64,000 bases of DNA from Flagellimonas lutaonensis. Lineage in GTDB: Bacteria > Bacteroidota > Bacteroidia > Flavobacteriales > Flavobacteriaceae. A program made the position numbers and the translations under genes. Positions 6,285 through 14,301 of the stretch are shown piece by piece. The stretch spans positions 1,554,501 to 1,618,500 of the forward strand of contig NZ_CP011071.1 in NCBI RefSeq assembly GCF_000963865.1. Reading direction: 5' to 3'. Below the pieces are notes generated by a model. That model saw only the letters and a program-made list of their open reading frames with translations, did not search any database and was not told where the DNA came from. Position 1 is the first letter of the stretch; every line of letters starts with the position of its first letter.

Positions 6285-9137
6285 TTGAAAATTGAATATC
6301 TTGTAGAGTCAATTCTTTTCGTGATCAAGTCGGTAAAAATATTGCTTCTTCTAATCTCGATTTGTACGTATTCCCAATCGAGAATCGACAGCCATTTACA
6401 AGAACTAACCACTTTGCCCCAAGACAGCACCAAAATACAAGCATATCTCGATTTGTCTTGGGCTTTTCTGAGGAAGGATTTGGAAGCATCGCTTCGATAT
6501 GCCGATAGTGCTGAGCAGCTATCGGAAAAGCTAGAATTGCTTTCATTTTTGGCCGAATCGAATAGAGTCAAAAGTTTTGCATTATCTGGTATGGGCAAAT
6601 ACGATGAAGCGGAAACAGGTCTTGACAAAGCTCTTTCATTGTTTTCAAGATTGGACAATCAGAAAATGATAGTCGATACCAAGGTTGAGTTTGGATGGCT
6701 CAAGCAAATACAATCACAATATGAAGCGGCTATGGAATATTATATGGAAGCGCTGCCATTGGCCGAAGAACTCCATTATAAAAATAACGAGGCGAGAATC
6801 CATAGTTATATGGGGGGCATTTATAAAATTCAAAAACAATATGTAAAAGCAATCGACCATTATCGCACGGCCCTTGGCATTGTTGAAAATCTCAATATAA
6901 AACCGGGCATTTCGGCTTGCTTGACCAATATCGCCTCAACTTATAATGAGATGGGTACGTATGACAGTGCACTTGTTTACAACAAAAGGGCTTTGTTTCT
7001 AAAAAAAGAACTAGGTGATGACTTAGGTACAGGAAGGGTGCTGAACAATCTTGGGGTGGTCTACAACAATTTAGAATCATTTGATGAGGCTGAAAGAAGT
7101 TTTTCCGAGGCTTTTTCATATGCTAAAAAGGTAAACAATCCTAAACTCATCGCCACCGTTCAATATGGAATGGTATCGTCTGTTTTTGGTAAGGGGGAAT
7201 ATCAAAAAAGTATTGAATTGGCAAAAGAATTACTTGGTTCAATTGATTCTTTGGCAGATTTGGATTTGAAGGTAAAAATACATCAGAAAATGGCCAAAGC
7301 ATATGAGAAGATGGGTGACTATCAAAATGCTTATTTGAATGCCTCAAAGGGCCAAATTTTATCAGATAGTCTGTATAATGAAAGGATACTGAAGGTTACA
7401 AATGATTTGGAGGCTAAGTACCAAAATGAACAAAAAACCAAGGAAATCGCTCTTTTGGCATCGGAGAAAGAATTGCAGACCCTGCAACTGAACAAAAGGG
7501 AAAACGAACGAAACGCCATCATCGCCCTAGCGGTTTTGGCCTTGCTGATTTCCGGCCTGTTATATAACCAATACCGCATCAAGCAAAAGACCAACAATGA
7601 ATTGCAGGCACTTGACAAGGCTAAGTCTAACTTTTTCGCCAACATCTCCCACGAGTTTAGAACGCCCTTGACCTTGATCAAGGGCCCCATTGAGCAATTG
7701 GAACAAAATCCCGATGAGAAATTGGACAGGGAGGACATTAAGATGATTCGCCGCAATACCAACCGGGTCTTGGGGCTGGTCAACCAACTTTTAGATTTGT
7801 CACGGATAGACCAGGGAAGCTTGAAGCTCAAGGCCACAGAGGGCGATATATATAAATGCCTTAGGGCGGCAGCCTCTTCCTTCAACTCGCACGCCGCGCA
7901 ACGGAACATGGATTTTAGGGTCTCGATTCCCGATGGTATCCTATGGGCGGCCTTTGACCGTGACAAATTGGAAAAGATTGTGTACAATTTATTGAGCAAC
8001 GCATTTAAGTTCAGCGATGATGGGGAATTGGTAACTTTTGGGGCTAATTATGGAAATGGAGAATTGAACATTCAGGTCTCGGATTCGGGTAGGGGCATCT
8101 CCGAAGAAAAACTTCCCTTTATTTTTGATCGGTTTTACCAAGTTGATAGTGGTTCCACAAAAGAACGTGAAGGTTCGGGTATCGGTCTCTCACTTTCAAA
8201 AGATCTGGTCGAACTGATGGATGGTACCATCACTGTGTCAAGCGAAGAGGGTAAAGGCACCTATTTTACGGTGCAGATTCCTATCGAAAAAATAGAGACG
8301 CGGCAATCAAAGTCGAAAAAAATGACAAAACCCATCGCCAAGGATTTCCCCAAAGCTCAAACGTCGGATCTTGCAAAAGCGGACAAACGAAACCTGCCCA
8401 AAGTGCTGTTGGTCGAAGACAATGAAGACATGCGGCAGTTTATTAAAGGGCATCTGCAGAAAGACTACCTGATCCAAGAGGCGGTCAATGGACAGGATGG
8501 ACTGAAAAAAGCCGTTTCGAATCCACCCGATTTGGTGGTCACCGACCTGATGATGCCCAAAATGGATGGCATAGACCTCTGCAAACAACTGAAAACAAAG
8601 GTAGAGACCAGCCATATTCCCATCATCATGCTCACCGCTCGGGCAGGGGTCGAGAACAAGATAGAGGGCCTTGAAACCGGGGCCGATGATTACCTGACCA
8701 AACCTTTTGCGGCCAACGAACTACTGGCACGTGCCAAAAACCTTATCCAGCAACGACAAAAACTTCGGGAACTGTTTTCCAAGAGCAAGGCAACCGTGGA
8801 CCCAAAGGAAATCGCGGTGAATTCCATTGACCAAAAATTTTTGGAACAGGTATTGGAGTTGTTGGAAAAGGAACATTCAGATCCGGCTTTCGGGGTTTCG
8901 CAAATGCAGAAAGAACTCGCCATGAGCAAAACCCAGTTGCACAGAAAGCTAAAGGCCCTTACCAACGAGACCCCGGGCGAACTGCTCAGAAACTTCAGGT
9001 TGAAGCGTGCCGCGCAGTTACTTTCGCAAAAGGCCGATACGGTGACCCAAATTGCCTACCAAGTGGGCTTCAACAACCTTTCCTATTTCGCCAAGTGCTT
9101 TAAGGAGCGCTTTGGGGTTTCCCCCTCTTCGTATTGA
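6285..9137 (+). CDS. Hybrid two-component regulator: TPR sensor, histidine kinase, receiver, AraC
   Basis: A 950-residue one-protein two-component system. Order: hydrophobic signal segment near residues 14-33, six or more TPR-like repeats (about 40-370), coiled coil, membrane helix (about 408-425), HisKA with phospho-accepting H456 in NISHEFRTP, HATPase (NLLSNAFKFSDDG, GSGIGLSL), receiver with D754 in VVTDLMMPKMDG, and a C-terminal AraC helix-turn-helix (VTQIAYQVGFNNLSYFAKCF). It should sense an envelope signal and bind DNA directly. The start used is TTG 6285; GTG 6321 gives a cleaner signal peptide (VIKSVKILLLLISICTYSQ) and may be the true start. The first 1.2 kb is more AT-rich than its neighbours. 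Probable targets follow immediately. Confidence 0.9.
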   Translation: MKIEYLVESILFVIKSVKILLLLISICTYSQSRIDSHLQELTTLPQDSTKIQAYLDLSWAFLRKDLEASLRYADSAEQLSEKLELLSFLAESNRVKSFALSGMGKYDEAETGLDKALSLFSRLDNQKMIVDTKVEFGWLKQIQSQYEAAMEYYMEALPLAEELHYKNNEARIHSYMGGIYKIQKQYVKAIDHYRTALGIVENLNIKPGISACLTNIASTYNEMGTYDSALVYNKRALFLKKELGDDLGTGRVLNNLGVVYNNLESFDEAERSFSEAFSYAKKVNNPKLIATVQYGMVSSVFGKGEYQKSIELAKELLGSIDSLADLDLKVKIHQKMAKAYEKMGDYQNAYLNASKGQILSDSLYNERILKVTNDLEAKYQNEQKTKEIALLASEKELQTLQLNKRENERNAIIALAVLALLISGLLYNQYRIKQKTNNELQALDKAKSNFFANISHEFRTPLTLIKGPIEQLEQNPDEKLDREDIKMIRRNTNRVLGLVNQLLDLSRIDQGSLKLKATEGDIYKCLRAAASSFNSHAAQRNMDFRVSIPDGILWAAFDRDKLEKIVYNLLSNAFKFSDDGELVTFGANYGNGELNIQVSDSGRGISEEKLPFIFDRFYQVDSGSTKEREGSGIGLSLSKDLVELMDGTITVSSEEGKGTYFTVQIPIEKIETRQSKSKKMTKPIAKDFPKAQTSDLAKADKRNLPKVLLVEDNEDMRQFIKGHLQKDYLIQEAVNGQDGLKKAVSNPPDLVVTDLMMPKMDGIDLCKQLKTKVETSHIPIIMLTARAGVENKIEGLETGADDYLTKPFAANELLARAKNLIQQRQKLRELFSKSKATVDPKEIAVNSIDQKFLEQVLELLEKEHSDPAFGVSQMQKELAMSKTQLHRKLKALTNETPGELLRNFRLKRAAQLLSQKADTVTQIAYQVGFNNLSYFAKCFKERFGVSPSSY

Positions 9138-9144
9138 TTCTGGG

Positions 9145-9213
9145 TTTTGGCACCCTACTGTTACCATTTGGCACTCCGCTATTAGTGCTGCACGCTTGCT
9201 GTTGATAGTTTTG
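9145..9213 (+). promoter_or_regulatory. Candidate operator and promoter of the barrel/kelch operon
   Basis: Two identical half-sites TTTGGCAC at 9146-9153 and 9167-9174, exactly 21 bp apart, each continue as N4-CT-G/A-TTA. The second is nearly identical to the site in front of the kinase gene. A Bacteroidota -7 box TAGTTTTG lies at 9206-9213, with no good -33 box, so an activator bound at the repeats is plausible. The next ATG is 9262. Confidence 0.6.
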
Positions 9214-9261
9214 AATTGATTCCAAAGCGTCCCCACATTATTTAACGTAAAGACCATAGTT

Positions 9262-9828
9262 ATGAAAAAATTGATTGTTTTCGCAGTACTGGTTGCCTTT
9301 GGTCACACCATGGGCAACGCTCAAGACCTTGCTTTCGGTGCCAAGGCAGGCCTGAACCTTTCCACGCTTCAACCCGAATTGACCGATAGCAGAACAGTCT
9401 TCCATTTGGGGGGAGTGGCCGAAATTTCCCTGACGGATGTTTTTTCCGTCCAACCCGAATTGCTCTATTCAGCACACGGTGCCAAAGATCAAAACGACAG
9501 TAATAATGACGAGATCTTTAAAATAGATTATCTCACTTTGCCCATTATGGCCAAATATTATGTTTACGATGGTCTAAGTGTCGAAGCAGGCCCGCAAGTA
9601 GGTTTTTTGCTTTCTTCAAAACAAGAGGACAATGGCGAAACGGACGACTTGAAAGATGTTACAAAGTCAACGGATATTGGTTTCGCTCTGGGCGTTGGTT
9701 ACAAACTGGAAAACGGACTGAATTTTGGCCTACGGTATTATTTAGGGTCGGATGTCAATGATATTGATGAGGACACCGAAGAATTCAAGAACAGGGTGTT
9801 CCAGATTTCCGTAGGGTACTTTTTTTAG
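9262..9828 (+). CDS. Outer-membrane beta-barrel protein (PorT-like)
   Basis: A 188-residue exported protein with a signal peptide ending near GNAQ (residue 20), then a porin-type barrel pattern: FGAKAGLNLSTL as first strand, SVQPELLYSAHGAK, LTLPIMAKYYV, LSVEAGPQVGFLLSS, IGFALGVGYKL and a closing FQISVGYFF. This is the PorT/OMP_b-brl_2 type of small eight-strand barrel. It lies behind the 21-bp operator repeats and 13 bp before the kelch lipoprotein gene, so it is probably the first gene of the regulated operon. Ligand unknown. Confidence 0.87.
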   Translation: MKKLIVFAVLVAFGHTMGNAQDLAFGAKAGLNLSTLQPELTDSRTVFHLGGVAEISLTDVFSVQPELLYSAHGAKDQNDSNNDEIFKIDYLTLPIMAKYYVYDGLSVEAGPQVGFLLSSKQEDNGETDDLKDVTKSTDIGFALGVGYKLENGLNFGLRYYLGSDVNDIDEDTEEFKNRVFQISVGYFF

Positions 9829-9841
9829 TAAAAATAAGGCT

Positions 9842-11122
9842 ATGAAAAATAAGGCAAAGTCTAGGTGCAATGCACTTGTGGGCATGATATTTTTAACATT
9901 GCTGTTATCGTGCAGCAACGACGATGGGGGCAATGAGCCGCCCCAAGCGGAGAACAGCCCGCCCGAGGCCTTTGACCTGATCGGGGTCACCGACAATGCT
10001 GTGGGCGTTGACGTTACACCTACCTTCAGCTGGCAAGCGGCCAACGACCCCGATGGCGATTCGGTAAGTTACGATCTGTACCTGGGTACCGAAACTGAGC
10101 CAAACACCTTGTTTGCCGAAAATATAAGTAGTACTTCTTTTACGGTACAGAACCGTTTGTCACTGATTACAGAATATCACTGGAAAGTCGTGGCAAAGGA
10201 CGGTAAAGGCGGTGAATCGGAAAGTGTGGCCAATAGCTTCACCACACGCAATCTAAATATTCCAGATACCCCAGTAACGGCCAATGCTGCTTTTCCAGTA
10301 AGGGATGATCATTCCTCTGCAGTTTTCGATAACAAGCTGTGGGTAATTGGCGGAGGTACTTCCATCGACCTAAAAAACGATGTTTGGTACAGTGAGGACG
10401 GCATTAATTGGGTTGAGGCCACTTCGGCAGCCGCTTTTGCGAAAAGATGGGTGCATGGTACGGCAGTCTTTGACAACAAGCTCTGGGTCATTGGTGGTCA
10501 AGCGGTCAATGGCCTTAAGAACGATGTGTGGTATAGTGAAGATGGAATCAATTGGACCGAAGCCACCCCTGCAGCAGATTTTTCGCCAAGATGGTTCCAT
10601 ACAGTTGAAGTTTTTGATAACAAGCTCTGGGTCATTGGCGGCCATGATGGTGACAAAAAGAACGATGTATGGTTCAGCGAAAATGGAGTTGATTGGACTG
10701 AAGCCACCTCAACCGCTGGTTTTTCAAAAAGATGGGTGCACACTAGTGCAGTCTTCGACAACAAATTATGGGTCATTGGAGGAGAAGATGACAATGGAAA
10801 AATGAATGATGTCTGGTTCAGCACCGATGGTACAAGTTGGGCCCAAGCCACACTCGAAGCCGGTTTTTCAAAAAGATGGAGGCACGCTACTACGGTTTAT
10901 GACAACAAGCTCTGGGTCATTGGCGGTGAGGACGATATCAACGGTTTTAAAAATGATATTTGGTCCAGTTATGATGGCAAGAATTGGACAATCGCACCAC
11001 CTCAACCAGCTTTTCCGGTACGAATTGACCATATTGCTGAGAATTTTGACAACAAGCTGTGGATTATTGCGGGAATTGCAGGAATTGGAACCTCAAAGAA
11101 TGATGTCTGGGCGATGGACTGA
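9842..11122 (+). CDS. Kelch-type six-bladed propeller lipoprotein
   Basis: A 426-residue surface lipoprotein. The signal peptide ends with the lipobox LLLSCSND (Cys at about residue 21); the acidic NDDGG stretch after it resembles the lipoprotein export signal of Bacteroidota that sends proteins to the cell surface. Next comes one Fn3/Ig-like domain (about 40-132), then six units of 47-49 residues each containing a form of FDNKLWVIGG followed by NDVWYSEDGINW. Six units suggest a complete beta-propeller. The repeats are almost identical at DNA level too. A binding role is inferred; no catalytic residues are evident. Confidence 0.85.
   Translation: MKNKAKSRCNALVGMIFLTLLLSCSNDDGGNEPPQAENSPPEAFDLIGVTDNAVGVDVTPTFSWQAANDPDGDSVSYDLYLGTETEPNTLFAENISSTSFTVQNRLSLITEYHWKVVAKDGKGGESESVANSFTTRNLNIPDTPVTANAAFPVRDDHSSAVFDNKLWVIGGGTSIDLKNDVWYSEDGINWVEATSAAAFAKRWVHGTAVFDNKLWVIGGQAVNGLKNDVWYSEDGINWTEATPAADFSPRWFHTVEVFDNKLWVIGGHDGDKKNDVWFSENGVDWTEATSTAGFSKRWVHTSAVFDNKLWVIGGEDDNGKMNDVWFSTDGTSWAQATLEAGFSKRWRHATTVYDNKLWVIGGEDDINGFKNDIWSSYDGKNWTIAPPQPAFPVRIDHIAENFDNKLWIIAGIAGIGTSKNDVWAMD
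10331..11070 (+). repeat. Six coding tandem repeats, 141-147 bp period
   Basis: The 20-bp core AACAAGCTCTGGGTCATTGG or a close variant begins at 10331, 10475, 10619, 10760, 10904 and 11051, so the period is always a multiple of three. Three copies are identical over the 20 bp. This points to recent duplication or gene conversion among propeller blades. Confidence 0.85.
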
Positions 11123-11362
11123 TCAGAGAAACAGGATTTTAGTAAGGAATAAACAAAACCTGTTGTGCATTTTGATAGATAAATGTCAAATTATGTCGAA
11201 ATCTCATTCTTTTCCTCTTGTCAGCCAAAAGGAGGATGGAATAAAGATTTTTTTCATTGTCCCTCCAGGGTCCCGATGGCCATCGAAAGGGGAAAAATGG
11301 GAGAAATTCTTTAAAAGAAATATAAAATTCGCAACGTATTAATCAAATAAAAATTTTGAATC

Positions 11363-11878
11363 ATGAAAACAAAAATAATTTACGGCATGTTGGCGATATG
11401 CCTACTATGGGCATGCAGTAAAGACAGTAACAGTGAAGATATGACTTCGGGTAGCCCCAGTTTTAAATTTGATATCGTTGGAGAGGGGGGTAACAAAACT
11501 CTAAGCGGCGATAACATTGTTTTCAACTCTACCATAACCGATGCAAAAGACATTGATGGCACGACCCCCATTGAAATAAATTCGTTGGCCATTGTGGCAC
11601 AGGCGCCACAAGGTGATAAGGTGGCTTCGGTCCTTATATCCATCACGGATAGGGATTGGGTGGCTGCAGGAACCCATAACCTGGGTACAGACATCTTGGA
11701 AAATTACAATGCTGTAGTGACCTATTGGGATGATACCTCGGGCCCTATTACAGTGATAGCCCATGACGGTTTCATTAAACTGGACACGCGCACCGACTCA
11801 AAGGTTTCGGGCTCAATAAACGCTAGTGGAGGAAACACAACTATCACCGGAACTTTTGTGGCTCCTAACAAGAACTAA
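11363..11878 (+). CDS. Small lipoprotein of unknown function
   Basis: A 171-residue lipoprotein with lipobox LLWACSKD (Cys near residue 18) followed by the acidic SNSEDMTS stretch. The mature part is predicted all-beta (SFKFDIVGEG, GDKVASVLISITDRDW, GSINASGGNTTITGTFVAP), similar in layout to small secreted beta-sandwich proteins of Bacteroidota; I do not recognise a named family. It follows the kelch gene after 240 bp, a spacer in which I see no clear promoter or terminator, and may belong to the same regulon. Confidence 0.75.
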   Translation: MKTKIIYGMLAICLLWACSKDSNSEDMTSGSPSFKFDIVGEGGNKTLSGDNIVFNSTITDAKDIDGTTPIEINSLAIVAQAPQGDKVASVLISITDRDWVAAGTHNLGTDILENYNAVVTYWDDTSGPITVIAHDGFIKLDTRTDSKVSGSINASGGNTTITGTFVAPNKN

Positions 11879-11900
11879 TGTATGCCAACAAACCTTTTTT

Positions 11901-13109
11901 TTATTCTTCCAAATGTTCAGGGTACAAAAAATTATTGTACGGAAACCGGCTGACATGGATTTCACGAACGGCATCATAGACTTTTTTTCTAAACTCGTCA
12001 AGGTTTTCTTTGTTCAGGGCCGAAATAAAAAGCACATCGTCGCCCACCCTGTTGTACCACGTTTTTTGCCATTCTTCCAGGGTAAGGTGCGCTGATGTTT
12101 TTTCGGTGGTCAGGTCATCTTCATCGATGGTCTCGGGCCGGTACAGGTCTATCTTGTTGAAGACCATAATGGTCTTTTTGTCGGCACTTCCGATCTCATC
12201 GAGAATTTGGTTGACCGATTCGATATGTTCCTCAAAGTTGGGGTGGGAAATATCGACCACATGCAAGAGCATATCCGCTTCACGTACCTCGTCCAACGTA
12301 CTTTTAAAGCTCTCTACGAGTTGCGTGGGCAGCTTTCTGATAAAACCAACCGTATCGCTGAGCAAAAAGGGCAGGTTGCCGATGACCACTTTTCGAACGG
12401 TGGTATCCAGGGTGGCAAAGAGTTTATTCTCGGCAAAGACATCACTTTTGCTGATGACGTTCATCAAGGTCGATTTACCCACGTTGGTGTAACCCACAAG
12501 TGCCACGCGGACCAAAGATCCACGGTTGCCCCGTTGGGTCTCCATCTGCTTGTCTATTTTGGCCAGTTTCTTTTTCAGAAGGGCGATACGGTCGCGAACA
12601 ATACGGCGGTCAGTCTCGATTTCGGTCTCACCGGGGCCGCGCATCCCAATACCACCACGCTGGCGCTCAAGGTGTGTCCACAGTCCCGTAAGGCGCGGCA
12701 ACAGGTATTCGTACTGGGCCAGTTCAACCTGGGTGCGGGCGTAACTGGTCTGTGCCCTTTGCGCAAAAATATCAAGGATAAGCCCTGTACGGTCCAAGAT
12801 TTTGCAGCGCAGTATTTTTTCGATGTTGTTCTGTTGGGCCGGGGTAAGCTCGTCGTCAAATATGACGGCACCAACCTCATTTTCTTTCACGAAACGCTGT
12901 ACCTCTTCCATTTTGCCACTGCCTATAAAGGTTTTCGGATTGGGCACCTCCATGCGCTGAACAAAGCGTTTTACCACTTCGCCACCGGCGGTATAGGTTA
13001 AAAACTCGAGCTCATCAAGGTATTCCGCCACCTTTTCTGCGTTTTGTGATTGGTTGATGATACCGATCAGAACGGTCTTCTCAAGGGCTATGTTTCTTTC
13101 TTCCAGCAT
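11901..13109 (-). CDS. hflX: HflX, ribosome-associated GTPase
   Basis: A 402-residue GTPase of the HflX family, which binds the 50S subunit and splits or rescues stalled ribosomes. The N-terminal nucleotide-binding HflX domain is present (FIGSGKMEEVQ, VIFDDELTPAQQNNIE), then RQRGGIGMRGPGETEIETDRR, then the G domain: GYTNVGKSTLMN (G1), DTVGFIRKLP (G3) and NKIDLY (G4). The start chosen is ATG 13109, because a good promoter lies at 13127-13157 and a longer frame to 13199 would overlap both that promoter and the divergent gene. Confidence 0.95.
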   Translation of the reverse strand: MLEERNIALEKTVLIGIINQSQNAEKVAEYLDELEFLTYTAGGEVVKRFVQRMEVPNPKTFIGSGKMEEVQRFVKENEVGAVIFDDELTPAQQNNIEKILRCKILDRTGLILDIFAQRAQTSYARTQVELAQYEYLLPRLTGLWTHLERQRGGIGMRGPGETEIETDRRIVRDRIALLKKKLAKIDKQMETQRGNRGSLVRVALVGYTNVGKSTLMNVISKSDVFAENKLFATLDTTVRKVVIGNLPFLLSDTVGFIRKLPTQLVESFKSTLDEVREADMLLHVVDISHPNFEEHIESVNQILDEIGSADKKTIMVFNKIDLYRPETIDEDDLTTEKTSAHLTLEEWQKTWYNRVGDDVLFISALNKENLDEFRKKVYDAVREIHVSRFPYNNFLYPEHLEE

Positions 13110-13126
13110 ATTCTTTGTTCCGACTG

Positions 13127-13157
13127 CAAATCTACGAATGACTTCAATGATGGCAAG
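13127..13157 (-). promoter_or_regulatory. Promoter of hflX
   Basis: Read on the minus strand: CTTG at 13157-13154, 19 bp, then TAGATTTG at 13134-13127. This fits the Bacteroidota TTG...TAnnTTTG pattern and would start RNA about 10 bp before the ATG at 13109. Confidence 0.65.
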
Positions 13158-13192
13158 TTGATTTTTGTATTTTACGACCAGTATTCGTCGAT

Positions 13193-14146
13193 ATGTCAAA
13201 AAAACCTCCCCATAGCAACCATTGTACGGTAGCCTTTTACAATCTTGAAAACTTCTTTGACGCTGTCAACGACCCAGATACCCTTGATGACGATTTTACC
13301 CCAAAAGGCTTTAAGAAATGGACACAACGACGCTTTGAGAAAAAATCCAGAAAACTGGCCAAGGCCATTTCTAGGATTGGGTGGGACGAAACACATCGCC
13401 CTCCGGTCATTGTAGGGGTGGCCGAGGTTGAAAACCATCAGGTCATCGAGTGGCTGCTGGGGCAGAAACCCCTTTCTGAATGGGCGTATGGTTTTGTCCA
13501 CGTTGACTCCCCCGACGAGCGGGGCATTGACACGGCCCTGCTGTACGATAAAGGGCATTTCGAGGTGCTGGAGGCCGAGGCCATACCCTTGTTGATTGAT
13601 AATGTGAACGGGGAACGCGATCTAACACGCGATATTCTCTACGTTAAAGGACGGTTGCACGGTGAAAAAGTGCATGTTTTTGTAAACCACTGGCCCTCTA
13701 GGCGCGACGGGGCAGATGAGACCCAATACAAACGAATTGAGGCCGCCCAGGTTATCATAAACAAAATCATCGATATCGATGACGAAGAGGCCAATTTTAT
13801 AGTGATGGGCGATTTCAACGATGACCCCAATGCCCCGAGCATCGATCTGATGATGCAGACGGGAAAGTTCATCAACCCGTGGCGCAAGGTGCTATCGCCA
13901 ATCAGTGGCAGTGCCAATTACAAGGGCAAGTGGAGCCTTTTTGACCAAATCTTGCTCTCGCACAGTTTTTTGAACCATCAGCCGGGCACCCATAGTTTTG
14001 TAAAAGCAGCGGTTTTTTCGCCCCGATTGCTGAAAGAATGGAAGGGCCCATACCAGGGCAAACCTTTTAGAACCTTTGTCGGAAGAAAGTATCTGGGAGG
14101 GTATAGCGACCACTTTCCCGTATATGTCATTTTTAAGCAGCATTAA
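13193..14146 (+). CDS. Endonuclease/exonuclease/phosphatase family protein
   Basis: A 317-residue metal-dependent phosphohydrolase of the EEP (DNase I-like) fold. Motifs in order: FYNLENFFD at the N-terminus, VGVAEVEN with the metal-binding Glu, VNHWPSRRDG with the catalytic His, MGDFNDDPNAPS with the Asp/Asn pair, and GGYSDHFPVYV with the final Asp-His. No signal peptide is evident, so it is likely cytoplasmic. The substrate (nucleic acid, phospholipid or inositol phosphate) cannot be told from sequence. It is divergent from hflX. Confidence 0.9.
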   Translation: MSKKPPHSNHCTVAFYNLENFFDAVNDPDTLDDDFTPKGFKKWTQRRFEKKSRKLAKAISRIGWDETHRPPVIVGVAEVENHQVIEWLLGQKPLSEWAYGFVHVDSPDERGIDTALLYDKGHFEVLEAEAIPLLIDNVNGERDLTRDILYVKGRLHGEKVHVFVNHWPSRRDGADETQYKRIEAAQVIINKIIDIDDEEANFIVMGDFNDDPNAPSIDLMMQTGKFINPWRKVLSPISGSANYKGKWSLFDQILLSHSFLNHQPGTHSFVKAAVFSPRLLKEWKGPYQGKPFRTFVGRKYLGGYSDHFPVYVIFKQH

Positions 14147-14265
14147 GAGACACAGTTGACCACCTTTCACCACAAAAAACTGAAAGTTCACAACAAGAAC
14201 CCTAAAATAGAAGTGCATTTCATCGAATAAATTAGTGCTTAATCGACGATTTTCAGGATAAAAAA

Positions 14266-14273
14266 TATATTTG
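14266..14273 (+). promoter_or_regulatory. -7 element for the subtilisin gene
   Basis: TATATTTG fits TAnnTTTG, 28 bp before the ATG at 14302. The -33 region shows only GATTTTC at the expected distance. Confidence 0.45.
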
Positions 14274-14301
14274 TAGTCCAAATCTTACTTAACCTACATC
14301 T

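Noticed and set aside
10331-11070. A CRISPR array
   Set aside because: The repeats are coding, long (about 144 bp), in one frame, and have no unique spacers of CRISPR size.
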